Positions 18,557 to 27,150 of a stretch of DNA of 64,000 nt are shown here, piece after piece; positions within the stretch are counted from its first letter, which is position 1, and each line of letters starts with the position of its first letter. The notes under the pieces were generated by a model. The model was not told the DNA's origin. It saw only the letters and a program-made list of their open reading frames with translations, and did no database searches. Source of the stretch: Flavobacterium terrigena (lineage in GTDB: Bacteria; Bacteroidota; Bacteroidia; Flavobacteriales; Flavobacteriaceae). The position numbers and the translations under genes were made by a program. Where the stretch lies: contig NZ_FNYA01000002.1 of the NCBI RefSeq assembly GCF_900108955.1, positions 62,001 to 126,000 on the forward strand, given 5' to 3'.

Positions 18557-19084
18557 ATGAGAATTTTAAAAAAATTACTGATTTTTATTCTGGCATTAGT
18601 GGGATTGTTCTTGCTAGCAGGCTTGGTTATGGATAAACAATATACCGTATCACATACGCTAACCATTAACAAACCACAAGAAGAAGTTTTCAATTATATG
18701 AAAATGTTCAAAAATCAAGAAAAATATAGTGTTTGGGTAATGGCCGATCCAAATATCAAATTAAAATATGAAGGTGAAGACGGAACGGTTGGCGCTAAAG
18801 TTTCTTGGGATGGAAATGATGATGTTGGAGCAGGTTCTCAAACCATCACAAAAATCACCAATGACCGAATGGATATCGATTTACATTTTATCAGACCAAT
18901 GGAAGGTGATCAAAAAGGTGCTACAATCGTAAAAGCAATTGATGCTAATTCTTGTACAGTTACCGAAGAGTTTTACGGAAACGATCCGTATCCAATGAAC
19001 GCTTTATCTTTCGTTGGAAAATATTTCATTAAAGATGCTTTCACTAAAAATGGTGAAAATGTAAAGAAAATTTTAGAGAAATAA
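18557..19084 (+). CDS. SRPBCC (START-like) family protein
   Basis: 175 residues. One N-terminal transmembrane segment (LLIFILALVGLFLLAGLVM) followed by a compact alpha/beta domain beginning YTVSHTLTINKPQEEVFNYM and containing the characteristic polyketide-cyclase/SRPBCC features: a hydrophobic ligand-binding sheet and a long C-terminal helix (FVGKYFIKDAFTKNGENVKKILEK). SRPBCC domains bind lipids or small hydrophobic molecules; ligand and role are unknown here. It is a single-gene unit between two terminators. Confidence 0.8.
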   Translation: MRILKKLLIFILALVGLFLLAGLVMDKQYTVSHTLTINKPQEEVFNYMKMFKNQEKYSVWVMADPNIKLKYEGEDGTVGAKVSWDGNDDVGAGSQTITKITNDRMDIDLHFIRPMEGDQKGATIVKAIDANSCTVTEEFYGNDPYPMNALSFVGKYFIKDAFTKNGENVKKILEK

Positions 19085-19089
19085 TTATT

Positions 19090-19128
19090 AAACCTGTCAG
19101 GTTTCAAAAACCTGACAGGTTTTTTTTT
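19090..19128. terminator. Bidirectional terminator, 15-bp perfect stem
   Basis: AAACCTGTCAGGTTT (19090-19104), CAA loop, AAACCTGACAGGTTT (19108-19122), then T-run. Each arm is itself nearly palindromic. It separates the convergent SRPBCC and permease genes. Confidence 0.9.
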
Positions 19129-19130
19129 AT

Positions 19131-20573
19131 CTATTCTGATTTTCTTTGTGTGAAATAATAAATCGGAATTCCTAATAACACAATTCCTAAGCCTAAACCT
19201 GTATTTCTTGTATCGTAAATCAATAAAGTAATACAAATTAAAGATGTCATTACGATATATAAAATTGGAACAAATGGATAACCAAAAGCTTTATATGGTC
19301 TTTCTGCATTTGGTTCTTTTTTACGAAGAATGAAAATTCCGTAAATGGTTAAGATATAAAACAACAATGATGCGAAAGTCGCGTACGTTAACAAATCACC
19401 ATATTTTCCCGATAAACACAATACTGAAGCCCATAAACATTGAAACCATAAGGCTTTTTCAGGAACATTATTTTTGTTTAATTCACCAGCTTGTTTAAAA
19501 AACAAACCATCTTGACTCATCGCATAAAACAAACGGCCACCCGCTAAAATAATTCCGCTATTGCAACCAAAAGTCGAAACCATAATTAAACCCGCCATTA
19601 CAAAAACACCCACATTTCCTAAAATGATATTCGCTGCTGCAGCACCTACTCTATCATCTGTGGCAAACATGATTCCTTTTCCTAAAACACTAGCATCTTC
19701 TGGACTTCCGCCTACTGGTAACAAAGCCAAATAAGCTAAATTCGCTAAAATATAAATTACGGTTACAATCAAAGTCCCTAAAAACAAACTTCTTGGAATG
19801 TTCTTTTTTGGATCTTTAATTTCCGCAGCAATAAACGTTACATTATTCCAAGCATCACTAGAAAATAACGAATTAATTATCGTTGCTCCCATCGCACCTA
19901 ATAAGGCAATTCCGCTTAATTTAGTTACGGTTAAACTTCCATCTTCTTTTAAAACGGTTTTAGAAGCTTCCCACATATTTTCAAAATTGTGACTTAAAAT
20001 ATCGGTTTGTAAACCCACGTATAATCCCAAAATAATTAAAGCGAACAAAGCAAATAACTTCGCAACTGTAAATAACAATTGAATTTTCTTACCACTATTC
20101 ACCCCTTTTGTGTTGATGAAAGTCAGCAAAACAATACTAACAATGGCTAAAACTTGTTTTAAATTGATTGTGTACGAACCAACTTCAAGAAGTGTTTTAT
20201 CTAATTCTGGAATAAAAACGGCGGTATAATTGGCAAAAGCTACAGCAACGGCAGCAATTACACCTGTTTGAATTACTGAGAAAACGGTCCAGCCGTATAA
20301 AAAAGACATTAATTTACCATAAGCTCTTTGAATGTAAACGTATTGTCCACCAGCATTTGGCATCATTCCGGCTAATTCGCCATAACTTAATGCGGCCGAC
20401 ATCGTTAACAAACCTGTAACTAACCAAATAACTAATATCCAAGCTGCTGAACCAACATCTCGCGCCATTGCGGCAGTTACAATAAATATTCCGGAACCTA
20501 TCATTGAACCAGCGACTAAACTGGTTGCATTTAACAATCCTAATTCTTTTTTAAACTCAGTTTTCTCTTTCAT
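19131..20573 (-). CDS. APC-family amino acid permease
   Basis: 480 residues, about 12 transmembrane helices. The first helix carries the family's conserved SMIGSGIFIV substrate-binding motif, followed by SYGELAGMMPNAGGQYVYIQ and GCNSGIILAGGRLFYAMSQDG, as in LAT/APC-type cationic or neutral amino acid exchangers and permeases. No large soluble domain. The substrate cannot be predicted from these motifs. It ends at the terminator 19090-19128. Confidence 0.9.
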   Translation of the reverse strand: MKEKTEFKKELGLLNATSLVAGSMIGSGIFIVTAAMARDVGSAAWILVIWLVTGLLTMSAALSYGELAGMMPNAGGQYVYIQRAYGKLMSFLYGWTVFSVIQTGVIAAVAVAFANYTAVFIPELDKTLLEVGSYTINLKQVLAIVSIVLLTFINTKGVNSGKKIQLLFTVAKLFALFALIILGLYVGLQTDILSHNFENMWEASKTVLKEDGSLTVTKLSGIALLGAMGATIINSLFSSDAWNNVTFIAAEIKDPKKNIPRSLFLGTLIVTVIYILANLAYLALLPVGGSPEDASVLGKGIMFATDDRVGAAAANIILGNVGVFVMAGLIMVSTFGCNSGIILAGGRLFYAMSQDGLFFKQAGELNKNNVPEKALWFQCLWASVLCLSGKYGDLLTYATFASLLFYILTIYGIFILRKKEPNAERPYKAFGYPFVPILYIVMTSLICITLLIYDTRNTGLGLGIVLLGIPIYYFTQRKSE

Positions 20574-20729
20574 TTGTGTTTTTTATTGTTTTAAATTGTC
20601 AAATGCAATCGCTTTATAAATTGGATTTGCTTACGCAAACTTTACTTAATGCGATTTCATAGTAAAATTATAGTTTTGCTAAAGATAAAAAAAGAAAACG
20701 ATTTTCAATGAAGAATATAAACTTGTGTA

Positions 20730-21776
20730 TTATTGAGGAATAACTCGGTTAATTTGAACGAATCGCTTGTCGTAATATTCTTCTGTGATGGAAGAAATTA
20801 CAACACCCAAACTTGTTGAAGAATGAACAAATTTGATATCATTTTCTGAAACTTCTGTGATTAAACCCACATGATTAATATGAGAAGAACCATTTGTTGC
20901 AAAAAAGATTAAATCGCCTTTTTGAGCGGAATTTTTATCAATTTTAATTCCGTAATTTGATTGTTCCGAAGAAGTTCTTGGCAGTGTAATATCAATAGCT
21001 TTAAAAGAAGAAAACATCAAACCAGAACAATCAAAACCATCTGAATCTGTTCCACCAGTTCTATATTTTGTACCAATATTATTTGAAGCTGTTGAAATTA
21101 CCGATTCTGCTTTAGATAAACCTTCTGCTGAAACTATTTTAATTTCTTTTGGAATCATAACTTGCTGTTCAATTCTATCACTCTTTTGAGAAGTTTGAAT
21201 CACTAATCGCGTTCCAACTGATAATTCGTTTTTGATTTGAGGATTTAGTTGTTCTAAATCGGCAATGCTGATTTTATATTTTTTTGAAAGTCCATATTTG
21301 GTTTCCTTTGGTAAAACCGTATGATATACTTCTTGAAGTTCCTGATTTTTTTCTTTTTTCCATTTTGGTTTTTCAACTATCACTTCTTCAGAAATTGAAT
21401 AATTTTTCGAGTTAGAAAGTTGCAAAACTTGACCAACTTTCAAACCTTCCGATTCAATACTTGGATTCAATTGCTTCAATTTATCAATACTAATATTGTA
21501 TTTTTTCGATAATCCGAATAACGTTTCTTTTGGCATAACTTTATGCATTTCCACTCCAACTTCTGATTTATTATTTACAGAAATTTGTAAAATGGAATTG
21601 ACCGATAAACCTTTTTTTGAAGCTGGATTAAGTTGTTCCAATTGAGAAACCGAAACCTTATATTTCTTTGAAATACTATAAAGCGTTTCACCTTTTTGTA
21701 CAGTATGCGTTAGGTTTTCCTGAGAAAAACCCAAACTTATAAAAAGAGAAAAAAGGACAGTTATAAAAAATTTCAT
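20730..21776 (-). CDS. Secreted peptidoglycan hydrolase: three LysM plus NlpC/P60
   Basis: 348 residues. Signal peptide MKFFITVLFSLFISLGFSQ, then three LysM domains beginning HTVQKGETLYSISKKY, HKVMPKETLFGLSKKY and HTVLPKETKYGLSKKY, spaced about 60-80 residues, which bind N-acetylglucosamine-containing glycan. The C-terminal NlpC/P60 domain has the nucleophile Cys250 in FDCSGLMFS and a conserved His in SSHINHVGLI, and probably cuts peptide stems of peptidoglycan. The gene is separate from mltG: a terminator lies between them (21808-21854). Confidence 0.93.
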   Translation of the reverse strand: MKFFITVLFSLFISLGFSQENLTHTVQKGETLYSISKKYKVSVSQLEQLNPASKKGLSVNSILQISVNNKSEVGVEMHKVMPKETLFGLSKKYNISIDKLKQLNPSIESEGLKVGQVLQLSNSKNYSISEEVIVEKPKWKKEKNQELQEVYHTVLPKETKYGLSKKYKISIADLEQLNPQIKNELSVGTRLVIQTSQKSDRIEQQVMIPKEIKIVSAEGLSKAESVISTASNNIGTKYRTGGTDSDGFDCSGLMFSSFKAIDITLPRTSSEQSNYGIKIDKNSAQKGDLIFFATNGSSHINHVGLITEVSENDIKFVHSSTSLGVVISSITEEYYDKRFVQINRVIPQ

Positions 21777-21807
21777 TTTATAGTAACGTAAAAAATCGAC
21801 AAATAGT

Positions 21808-21854
21808 ATAAAAAATCAGGTGTAAGCATTAATTTTAACACTTACACCTGATTT
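21808..21854 (-). terminator. Terminator of the FAD dehydrogenase-GNAT-mltG operon
   Basis: AAATCAGGTGTAAG (21813-21826) pairs perfectly with CTTACACCTGATTT (21841-21854) over a 14-base loop; on the minus strand it ends in a T-run. Confidence 0.85.
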
Positions 21855-21870
21855 AAATTATTTTAAAAAC

Positions 21871-22911
21871 TTATCTTTTGTAATTCTGTTTAGCAACCCA
21901 ATCAGCATATTTTGCTGCAACTTTTAAATGTTCGCTATAGTCTGTTGCAAATTCATGGTAACCGAATCTTTCTACACTTGCACAGAAATATAAATAATTA
22001 TGTTTTTCTGGACTTAAAACCGCATCAATAGCCGAAACATCTGGCATAAAAATTGGTCCTGGAGGCAATCCTGTATTTCTGTAAGTGTTATAAGGAGAAC
22101 TTGTCATTAAATCGTTGTGCATCACACGTTTTACGACTAAATCCCAATTGTTTGATTTTTGTTTTAAAGCATAAATTACCGTCGGATCCGCTTGTAATGG
22201 CATATTTTTGTTCAAACGATTTAAATATACACCAGCAACTTTTGGTCTTTCGTCTGCTTTTGCTGTTTCTTTATGTACGATTGAAGCTAAAGTATATACT
22301 TGAGCTGGTGTTAAATTCAAAGCTTTGGCATTAGCTAATCTGCCGTCATTCCAAAATCTCTTGTATTCTTTTGTTAACTTTTCAGATAATTCTTCAGGAG
22401 AAATGTTCCAATAAAATTCGTAGCTATTCGGAATGAAAAACGACATTACGTTGTCTTTATTCAAACCATTTTCTTGTAAAAAAGTATCGTTTGTGAAAAT
22501 TTCTTTCAATTTTGTAGTATCTGGTTCAATTTGCGAAGCCAATCTCACAAATAAATCTTGCACTTTTTCCTGATTGTTAAAAGCTAATTTCACAGGAACA
22601 TTTAATCGTAACGCACGAACAATACTGAAACTGCTCATTCCTTTTTTCAATAGAAATTTACCCGCTTTTACATTCGTATCGTATTCTCTTTTTGAAGCCA
22701 CCCAATCAATTTTATCCTGATTTTTTACATATGGTGCTAAAATTTTCTTTACATCTTCGTATTTAGAATCAGTTGGCACGTATACAAACACTTCCTCTTC
22801 TTCAAATTTTGTGTTTCCAGTAAAGGCTTTATATATTACATATCCACCACAAATCATTATGAATATAGCTCCAATAACGATAATTCTTCCGAATAATTTT
22901 TTTGCTCCCAA
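21871..22911 (-). CDS. mltG: Endolytic peptidoglycan transglycosylase MltG
   Basis: 346 residues. One N-terminal membrane segment (IIVIGAIFIMICGGYVIY), a LysM-like region, and the YceG catalytic domain with the SIVHKETA motif (catalytic Glu) followed by KVAGVYLNRLNKNMPLQADPT and PPGPIFMPDVSAIDAVLSP. MltG cleaves nascent glycan strands and is thought to set their length. Last gene of a minus-strand operon; only 5 bases separate it from the GNAT gene. Confidence 0.96.
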   Translation of the reverse strand: MGAKKLFGRIIVIGAIFIMICGGYVIYKAFTGNTKFEEEEVFVYVPTDSKYEDVKKILAPYVKNQDKIDWVASKREYDTNVKAGKFLLKKGMSSFSIVRALRLNVPVKLAFNNQEKVQDLFVRLASQIEPDTTKLKEIFTNDTFLQENGLNKDNVMSFFIPNSYEFYWNISPEELSEKLTKEYKRFWNDGRLANAKALNLTPAQVYTLASIVHKETAKADERPKVAGVYLNRLNKNMPLQADPTVIYALKQKSNNWDLVVKRVMHNDLMTSSPYNTYRNTGLPPGPIFMPDVSAIDAVLSPEKHNYLYFCASVERFGYHEFATDYSEHLKVAAKYADWVAKQNYKR

Positions 22912-22916
22912 AATTT

Positions 22917-23441
22917 TTATTTTTTATGTATTAGTTGAAAAAGTACTTCATCTACAAAAGTACCATTTATTTTATTCCAGTCTTTTTTTATGCCGATTTT
23001 TTGAAAACCAAAATTACTAAAAAGCAATAAACTAGCTTCATTATTTGTAGTAATATTTGCAAATAATTGGTACAAACTTAAATGTGTGAAAGCGTAATTA
23101 GAGATCAACTGTAAGGATTCTTTTCCAATTCCTTGATTTCTAAAGTTTTCAGAAATAATAATTCCAATTCCAGCACGACTATTTTTTGCATCAAAATCGA
23201 ATAAATCTATTAATCCCACTTTTTCATTGGTTGCAGACAAAACAATCATCAATCGCAATTGCTTGGCTTCAAAAATATCTTGATGAGCATTTTCTAAATA
23301 TTGCTTCAAAACCCATTTACTATAAGGCGTTTGCGTGTTGCTCACTTCCCAAACCGATTCGTTATTTTCTAATTCGTATAGAAAATCTAAATCTTCGGGT
23401 TCGAGTGCTCGCAAATGGATATTTTGTCCTTTTAATGTCAT
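22917..23441 (-). CDS. GNAT-family N-acetyltransferase
   Basis: 174 residues. RimJ/RimL-like GNAT domain starting LRALEPEDLDFLYELEN, with the acetyl-CoA-binding segment GIGIIISENFRNQGIGKESLQL and a C-terminal LFSNFGFQKIG strand. Substrate unknown: such enzymes acetylate amines on proteins, amino sugars or polyamines. It lies 10 bases after the FAD dehydrogenase and 5 bases before mltG, so the three genes are probably co-transcribed. Confidence 0.87.
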   Translation of the reverse strand: MTLKGQNIHLRALEPEDLDFLYELENNESVWEVSNTQTPYSKWVLKQYLENAHQDIFEAKQLRLMIVLSATNEKVGLIDLFDFDAKNSRAGIGIIISENFRNQGIGKESLQLISNYAFTHLSLYQLFANITTNNEASLLLFSNFGFQKIGIKKDWNKINGTFVDEVLFQLIHKK

Positions 23442-23451
23442 TTTTATTTTT

Positions 23452-25014
23452 TTAATTACCTAATGCTTCTGCAATTTTTAAAGCACATTTTTCACCATCG
23501 ATGGCTGCAGAAATAATTCCACCAGCGTAACCAGCTCCTTCTCCGCAAGGATATAAACCTTTAATTTGAACGTGTTCCAAAGTGAAATTATCTCTTGGAA
23601 TACGAACTGGAGATGAAGTTCTACTTTCTGGAGCATGCAAAATGGCCTCATTAGTTAAATAACCTCGCATGGCTTTTCCGAAAGCCGAAAAACCTTCACG
23701 CATGGTTTGTGTTAAAAACGAAGGAAAAACTTCACCTAATTCTACCGAAGTTGTTCCTGGAACGTAAGATGTTTTTGGAATAAATCCAGAAACTTTGGTT
23801 TGTGTAAAATCAATCATTCTTTGTGCTGGAACTTTTTGCGTTTTACCCGCTAAATTCCATGCTTTTTGCTCAATTTGTTTTTGAAATTCCATTCCTGCTA
23901 AAGGTCCGAATTTTTCAAAAGGTTTAAAATCTTCTAATCGTAATTCGACAACAATTCCAGAATTGGCTGTTGCTTGATCACGTTTACTTGGACTCCAACC
24001 ATTCGTAACCACTTCTCCATCAGCTGTGGCACAAGGTGCAATTACGCCACCTGGACACATACAAAATGAGTACATTCCACGACCATTGACTTGTTTTACG
24101 ATTGAATATGGTGATGGCGGCAAAAATTCGCCACGGAAATCGCAAGAATACTGAATTTTATCAATTAATTCTTGAGGATGTTCCGCTCGAACACCTAATG
24201 CAAAAGGTTTCGCCTCGATGAAAATATCTTTTCTATGTAATAATTCGAAAATATCACGAGCTGAATGTCCGGTTGCTAAAATGATTTTTTTAGAATGAAT
24301 TGTTTCTCCGTTTTGAGTCACAATTCCGTCTACTTCATTATTTTTCACTAAAATATCCGTCACACGCGTTTCGAACAAAACTTGTCCGCCACATTCGATA
24401 ATTTTATCTCGAATATCTTGAATAATTTGTGGTAATTTATTCGTTCCAATGTGCGGATGAGCTTCTACTAAAATTTCTTCCGTAGCACCAAAAGCTACTA
24501 ATAATTGTAAAATTCTATCTACATCACCACGTTTTTTAGAACGTGTATATAATTTTCCGTCAGAATACGTTCCTGCTCCGCCTTCTCCAAAACAATAATT
24601 CGAATCTGAATTTACAATTCCGTCAACATTTATCGCTTTTAAATCTCTTCTTCTGCCACGAACGTCTTTTCCGCGTTCTAAAACTATCGGTTTTAAACCT
24701 AATTCGATTAATTGTAAAGCAGCGAATAATCCGGCTGGACCAGCTCCAACTACAATAACTTCTTGTTTATTGGTAACGTTTGGGTAATTTGGTAATTCAA
24801 TTTTAGAATCTGTAAACACCTCATCTTTAAAGTAAATATTTAATTTTAAATTGAATTTTATAGCTTTTTGGCGGGCATCAATAGAGCGTTTTACCACCAC
24901 AATTTTTTGTAAATCAGCAACAGAAGTGTGTACTAATTTAGAAACATGTTGGTATAACATTTCTTCGTTATTCGCCATTTCTGGAGAAACTTGAATGAGT
25001 AATTCGCGTGGCAT
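23452..25014 (-). CDS. FAD-dependent dehydrogenase (COG2509-like)
   Basis: 520 residues. An N-terminal ~90-residue domain precedes the FAD-binding Rossmann motif VVGAGPAGLFAALQLIELG (~89-107). Later motifs GGQVLFETRVTDI, CMCPGGVIAPCATADGEVVTNG and the C-terminal LYPCGEGAGYAGGIISAAIDG match the uncharacterised FAD-dependent dehydrogenase family found widely in bacteria. The reaction is unknown. First gene of the operon leading to GNAT and mltG; TATTTTTG at 25034-25041 on the minus strand may be its -7 box. Confidence 0.88.
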   Translation of the reverse strand: MPRELLIQVSPEMANNEEMLYQHVSKLVHTSVADLQKIVVVKRSIDARQKAIKFNLKLNIYFKDEVFTDSKIELPNYPNVTNKQEVIVVGAGPAGLFAALQLIELGLKPIVLERGKDVRGRRRDLKAINVDGIVNSDSNYCFGEGGAGTYSDGKLYTRSKKRGDVDRILQLLVAFGATEEILVEAHPHIGTNKLPQIIQDIRDKIIECGGQVLFETRVTDILVKNNEVDGIVTQNGETIHSKKIILATGHSARDIFELLHRKDIFIEAKPFALGVRAEHPQELIDKIQYSCDFRGEFLPPSPYSIVKQVNGRGMYSFCMCPGGVIAPCATADGEVVTNGWSPSKRDQATANSGIVVELRLEDFKPFEKFGPLAGMEFQKQIEQKAWNLAGKTQKVPAQRMIDFTQTKVSGFIPKTSYVPGTTSVELGEVFPSFLTQTMREGFSAFGKAMRGYLTNEAILHAPESRTSSPVRIPRDNFTLEHVQIKGLYPCGEGAGYAGGIISAAIDGEKCALKIAEALGN

Positions 25015-25101
25015 ACAATAAAAATTTATCCTGCAAAAATAGTCAAAATAGTTTGTTTAGTTAGTAAACCTATTATTTTTCTAATTTGTAAAAGGCTTTA
25101 T

Positions 25102-26760
25102 TTATTCTCCAATTAAAATTCCAGAAACATTCCAAGCACTAAAGCTTTCGCCTTCTGGTTTTCCTTGAGGAATTTTCACTTGAATTGTGTATTCTCCTGC
25201 AGGTAAATCTCCTAAATCAATATACGTTGGTGTGGTTACCATTCCTGGACACCAATTGGCTCTACTATAATCTGAAGATGACAATCCGTTAGGGAAATTT
25301 CCTGAAGCGGGATTATACAATCGATAAGAACCACAATCTTGACGCCATGGCGTGAATTGGAATACTTCTTTTCCATTGACTAAAATGGTATTCTTTTTCG
25401 GAACAAACTCATCACCATTTTCCCAACCACCGTGACCAGTAGTGATGTAACGAATTTTAGCGTTTTTTAAAGGTTGTGATAAGTTAATTTTTGTTTCTAA
25501 ACCCTTTTCTACATCAAACATAGTTCCGTAATCTTGTCCGGCCATTTCCATAATATTTGTGGTATTAAACAACGGAAATAATTTAGTAGGTTTAAATGTT
25601 ACATCTTCAGAATGTAAAGTAATATTCATGGTAATTTTATGACCGCCTTTATCGTAATTTCCAATAAAAGTACCAATCCACACTTCTCTACCAGCAAATT
25701 GTTGGAATACATCTGTAATTTCCTGACGATAAGAAACCTGATTTTCCCATGTTTTATCTTTTAATTCAATATGATTATATTGTTTGATTCCGAAGGGTGT
25801 AAAAAATCGCATTAATTCGGTTAATGGCTCATAAGTTGAAGTGGCAACAACACCCTGATATTTTTTTCCATTACCATTTTCATAAATTGGCAAAGCTTCT
25901 TTTCCTTTCTCTAAACCAGATAAAAAGGTTTGTTTCGAGTTCGAAATTGGAATGATAAAAACCGAACCTGTTCTATCATAAGCATCGCCGTTAGATTGTT
26001 CAATTACATCTAAAAAGGCAAGATTTGATTTGGTTTGATTAGGAACTTTAATTTTCTTTAAAATAATAGTTCCGTTAGCAAATCTTATAATTGAATCATT
26101 TGATTTTGCTTCAGACGAAAAATTAATAATTTCATCTTTAAACACTGGGATAGTTGTAAATCGGCTTTTCCACAACAAATCCTTATAGGTTAATACATCA
26201 ACTGTGTTATCAATTTTAGTATTAGAAGTGTTTTTCGATTTTCTCTTTTGAATTTTGATGGCTTGAGTTGTACTATTACCATTTCTAGTAATTTCCAAAA
26301 CCAAACCTAAATTTATTCCTAAAACTGTTGGACTCGCTTTTAAATTTAATTCATTCGTATACCAAATTTCAATCGCATTAGAATTAATTACAGTCTTAGC
26401 TTTTTTACACAGATAACCCAATATTTTTTTGGTTTCTGGTAAAAATTCTAATTTTTGATTTTTGATAGCTTCATTGTCTTTATAACTAATCACTTTATTG
26501 GAAGACAAAGTCGCAACTTGATAAAAACTTAAGTTTTCGGTGTCAATCAACGTTTTCTCAAATGGTAAAGTCGCTTGATTGGCTTCTATTTTTTCAGTGG
26601 ATAACACAACTTGATTGTGAGTTGCAAAAACTTTTAGTAAATCTTGGTTTTCGATAATTTTTCCATTGAAACTTCTTTGATAAGAAATTTCATAAGAAGT
26701 TTCTTGAGCGAATGAAACTAAGGAAAAAAACACGAAAAATTTTAGTAGGTAATACTTCAT
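25102..26760 (-). CDS. GLPGLI-like / peptide-N-glycosidase F-like fusion protein
   Basis: 552 residues with signal peptide MKYYLLKFFVFFSLVSFAQ. Residues ~20-190 resemble the GLPGLI domain of Bacteroidota (ETKKILGYLCKKAKT, IEIWYTNEL, LGLVLEITRNG). From about 220 to the end it resembles PNGase F: a YDRTGSVF segment, then TTGHGGWENGDEFV, WRQDCGSYRLYNPASGNF, DYSRANWCPGM and a final beta-sandwich ending LPAGEYTIQVKIPQG. PNGase F releases N-glycans from glycoproteins at asparagine. The DEF and YDR segments may hold the catalytic acids, but exact residues were not aligned. No T9SS tail, so the protein is probably periplasmic. No neighbour suggests a glycan locus. Confidence 0.78.
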   Translation of the reverse strand: MKYYLLKFFVFFSLVSFAQETSYEISYQRSFNGKIIENQDLLKVFATHNQVVLSTEKIEANQATLPFEKTLIDTENLSFYQVATLSSNKVISYKDNEAIKNQKLEFLPETKKILGYLCKKAKTVINSNAIEIWYTNELNLKASPTVLGINLGLVLEITRNGNSTTQAIKIQKRKSKNTSNTKIDNTVDVLTYKDLLWKSRFTTIPVFKDEIINFSSEAKSNDSIIRFANGTIILKKIKVPNQTKSNLAFLDVIEQSNGDAYDRTGSVFIIPISNSKQTFLSGLEKGKEALPIYENGNGKKYQGVVATSTYEPLTELMRFFTPFGIKQYNHIELKDKTWENQVSYRQEITDVFQQFAGREVWIGTFIGNYDKGGHKITMNITLHSEDVTFKPTKLFPLFNTTNIMEMAGQDYGTMFDVEKGLETKINLSQPLKNAKIRYITTGHGGWENGDEFVPKKNTILVNGKEVFQFTPWRQDCGSYRLYNPASGNFPNGLSSSDYSRANWCPGMVTTPTYIDLGDLPAGEYTIQVKIPQGKPEGESFSAWNVSGILIGE

Positions 26761-26831
26761 TTTAATACTATTTTTGCAACGTTACAACATATTTTTTTGA
26801 TTGGAGTCAAAATTATAAAATCTATAACAAA

Positions 26832-27080
26832 ATGTCTAGGAAAATAAAATTAATCTGGGATTTTAGAGGTCAAGCTGCTCCTAAAACTGCCGAGCATCAT
26901 GAAATTCACCTGAAAGAATTTTTAGAAAAAGAAAATTATGCGATAAAAATTACGGGTTTTGAAATTTTAAACGAAATGTATGCCATTGCGTATTTAGTTG
27001 TTGAAGAAGCTGATATGATTACTTTTAGAGATGCTTTGCGACCACACAGAGGTGAAGTTTTTGAAGAAAAATCAGAATAA
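26832..27080 (+). CDS. Conserved-looking small protein, function unknown
   Basis: 82 residues, not recognised. Basic start MSRKIKLIWDFRG, then His-rich EHHEIHL, an alpha-beta-like layout (KEFLEKENYAIKITGFEILNEMYAIAYLVVEEADM) and a C-terminal ALRPHRGEVFEE. No signal peptide or membrane segment, so cytoplasmic. A real gene is supported by normal codon use, divergent placement from the PNGase-like gene, a TATTTTTG box at 26769-26776 and a dedicated terminator downstream. Confidence 0.75.
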   Translation: MSRKIKLIWDFRGQAAPKTAEHHEIHLKEFLEKENYAIKITGFEILNEMYAIAYLVVEEADMITFRDALRPHRGEVFEEKSE

Positions 27081-27081
27081 A

Positions 27082-27127
27082 AAAAATCCAAATTCTAGTT
27101 TATCGTACAACTGGAATTTGGATTTTT
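27082..27127. terminator. Bidirectional terminator between the 82-aa gene and recQ
   Basis: AAAAATCCAAATTC with AGTT (27082-27100) pairs with AACT and GAATTTGGATTTTT (27109-27127) apart from one internal mismatch; 8-base loop. Serves both convergent genes. Confidence 0.85.
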
Positions 27128-27150
27128 AGTTTGGGTTTATAATTATTATT

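Noticed and set aside
20574-20729. Possible small RNA or riboswitch upstream of the permease
   Set aside because: Only a 5-bp TTTGC/GCAAA hairpin and no consensus promoter; not enough to call.
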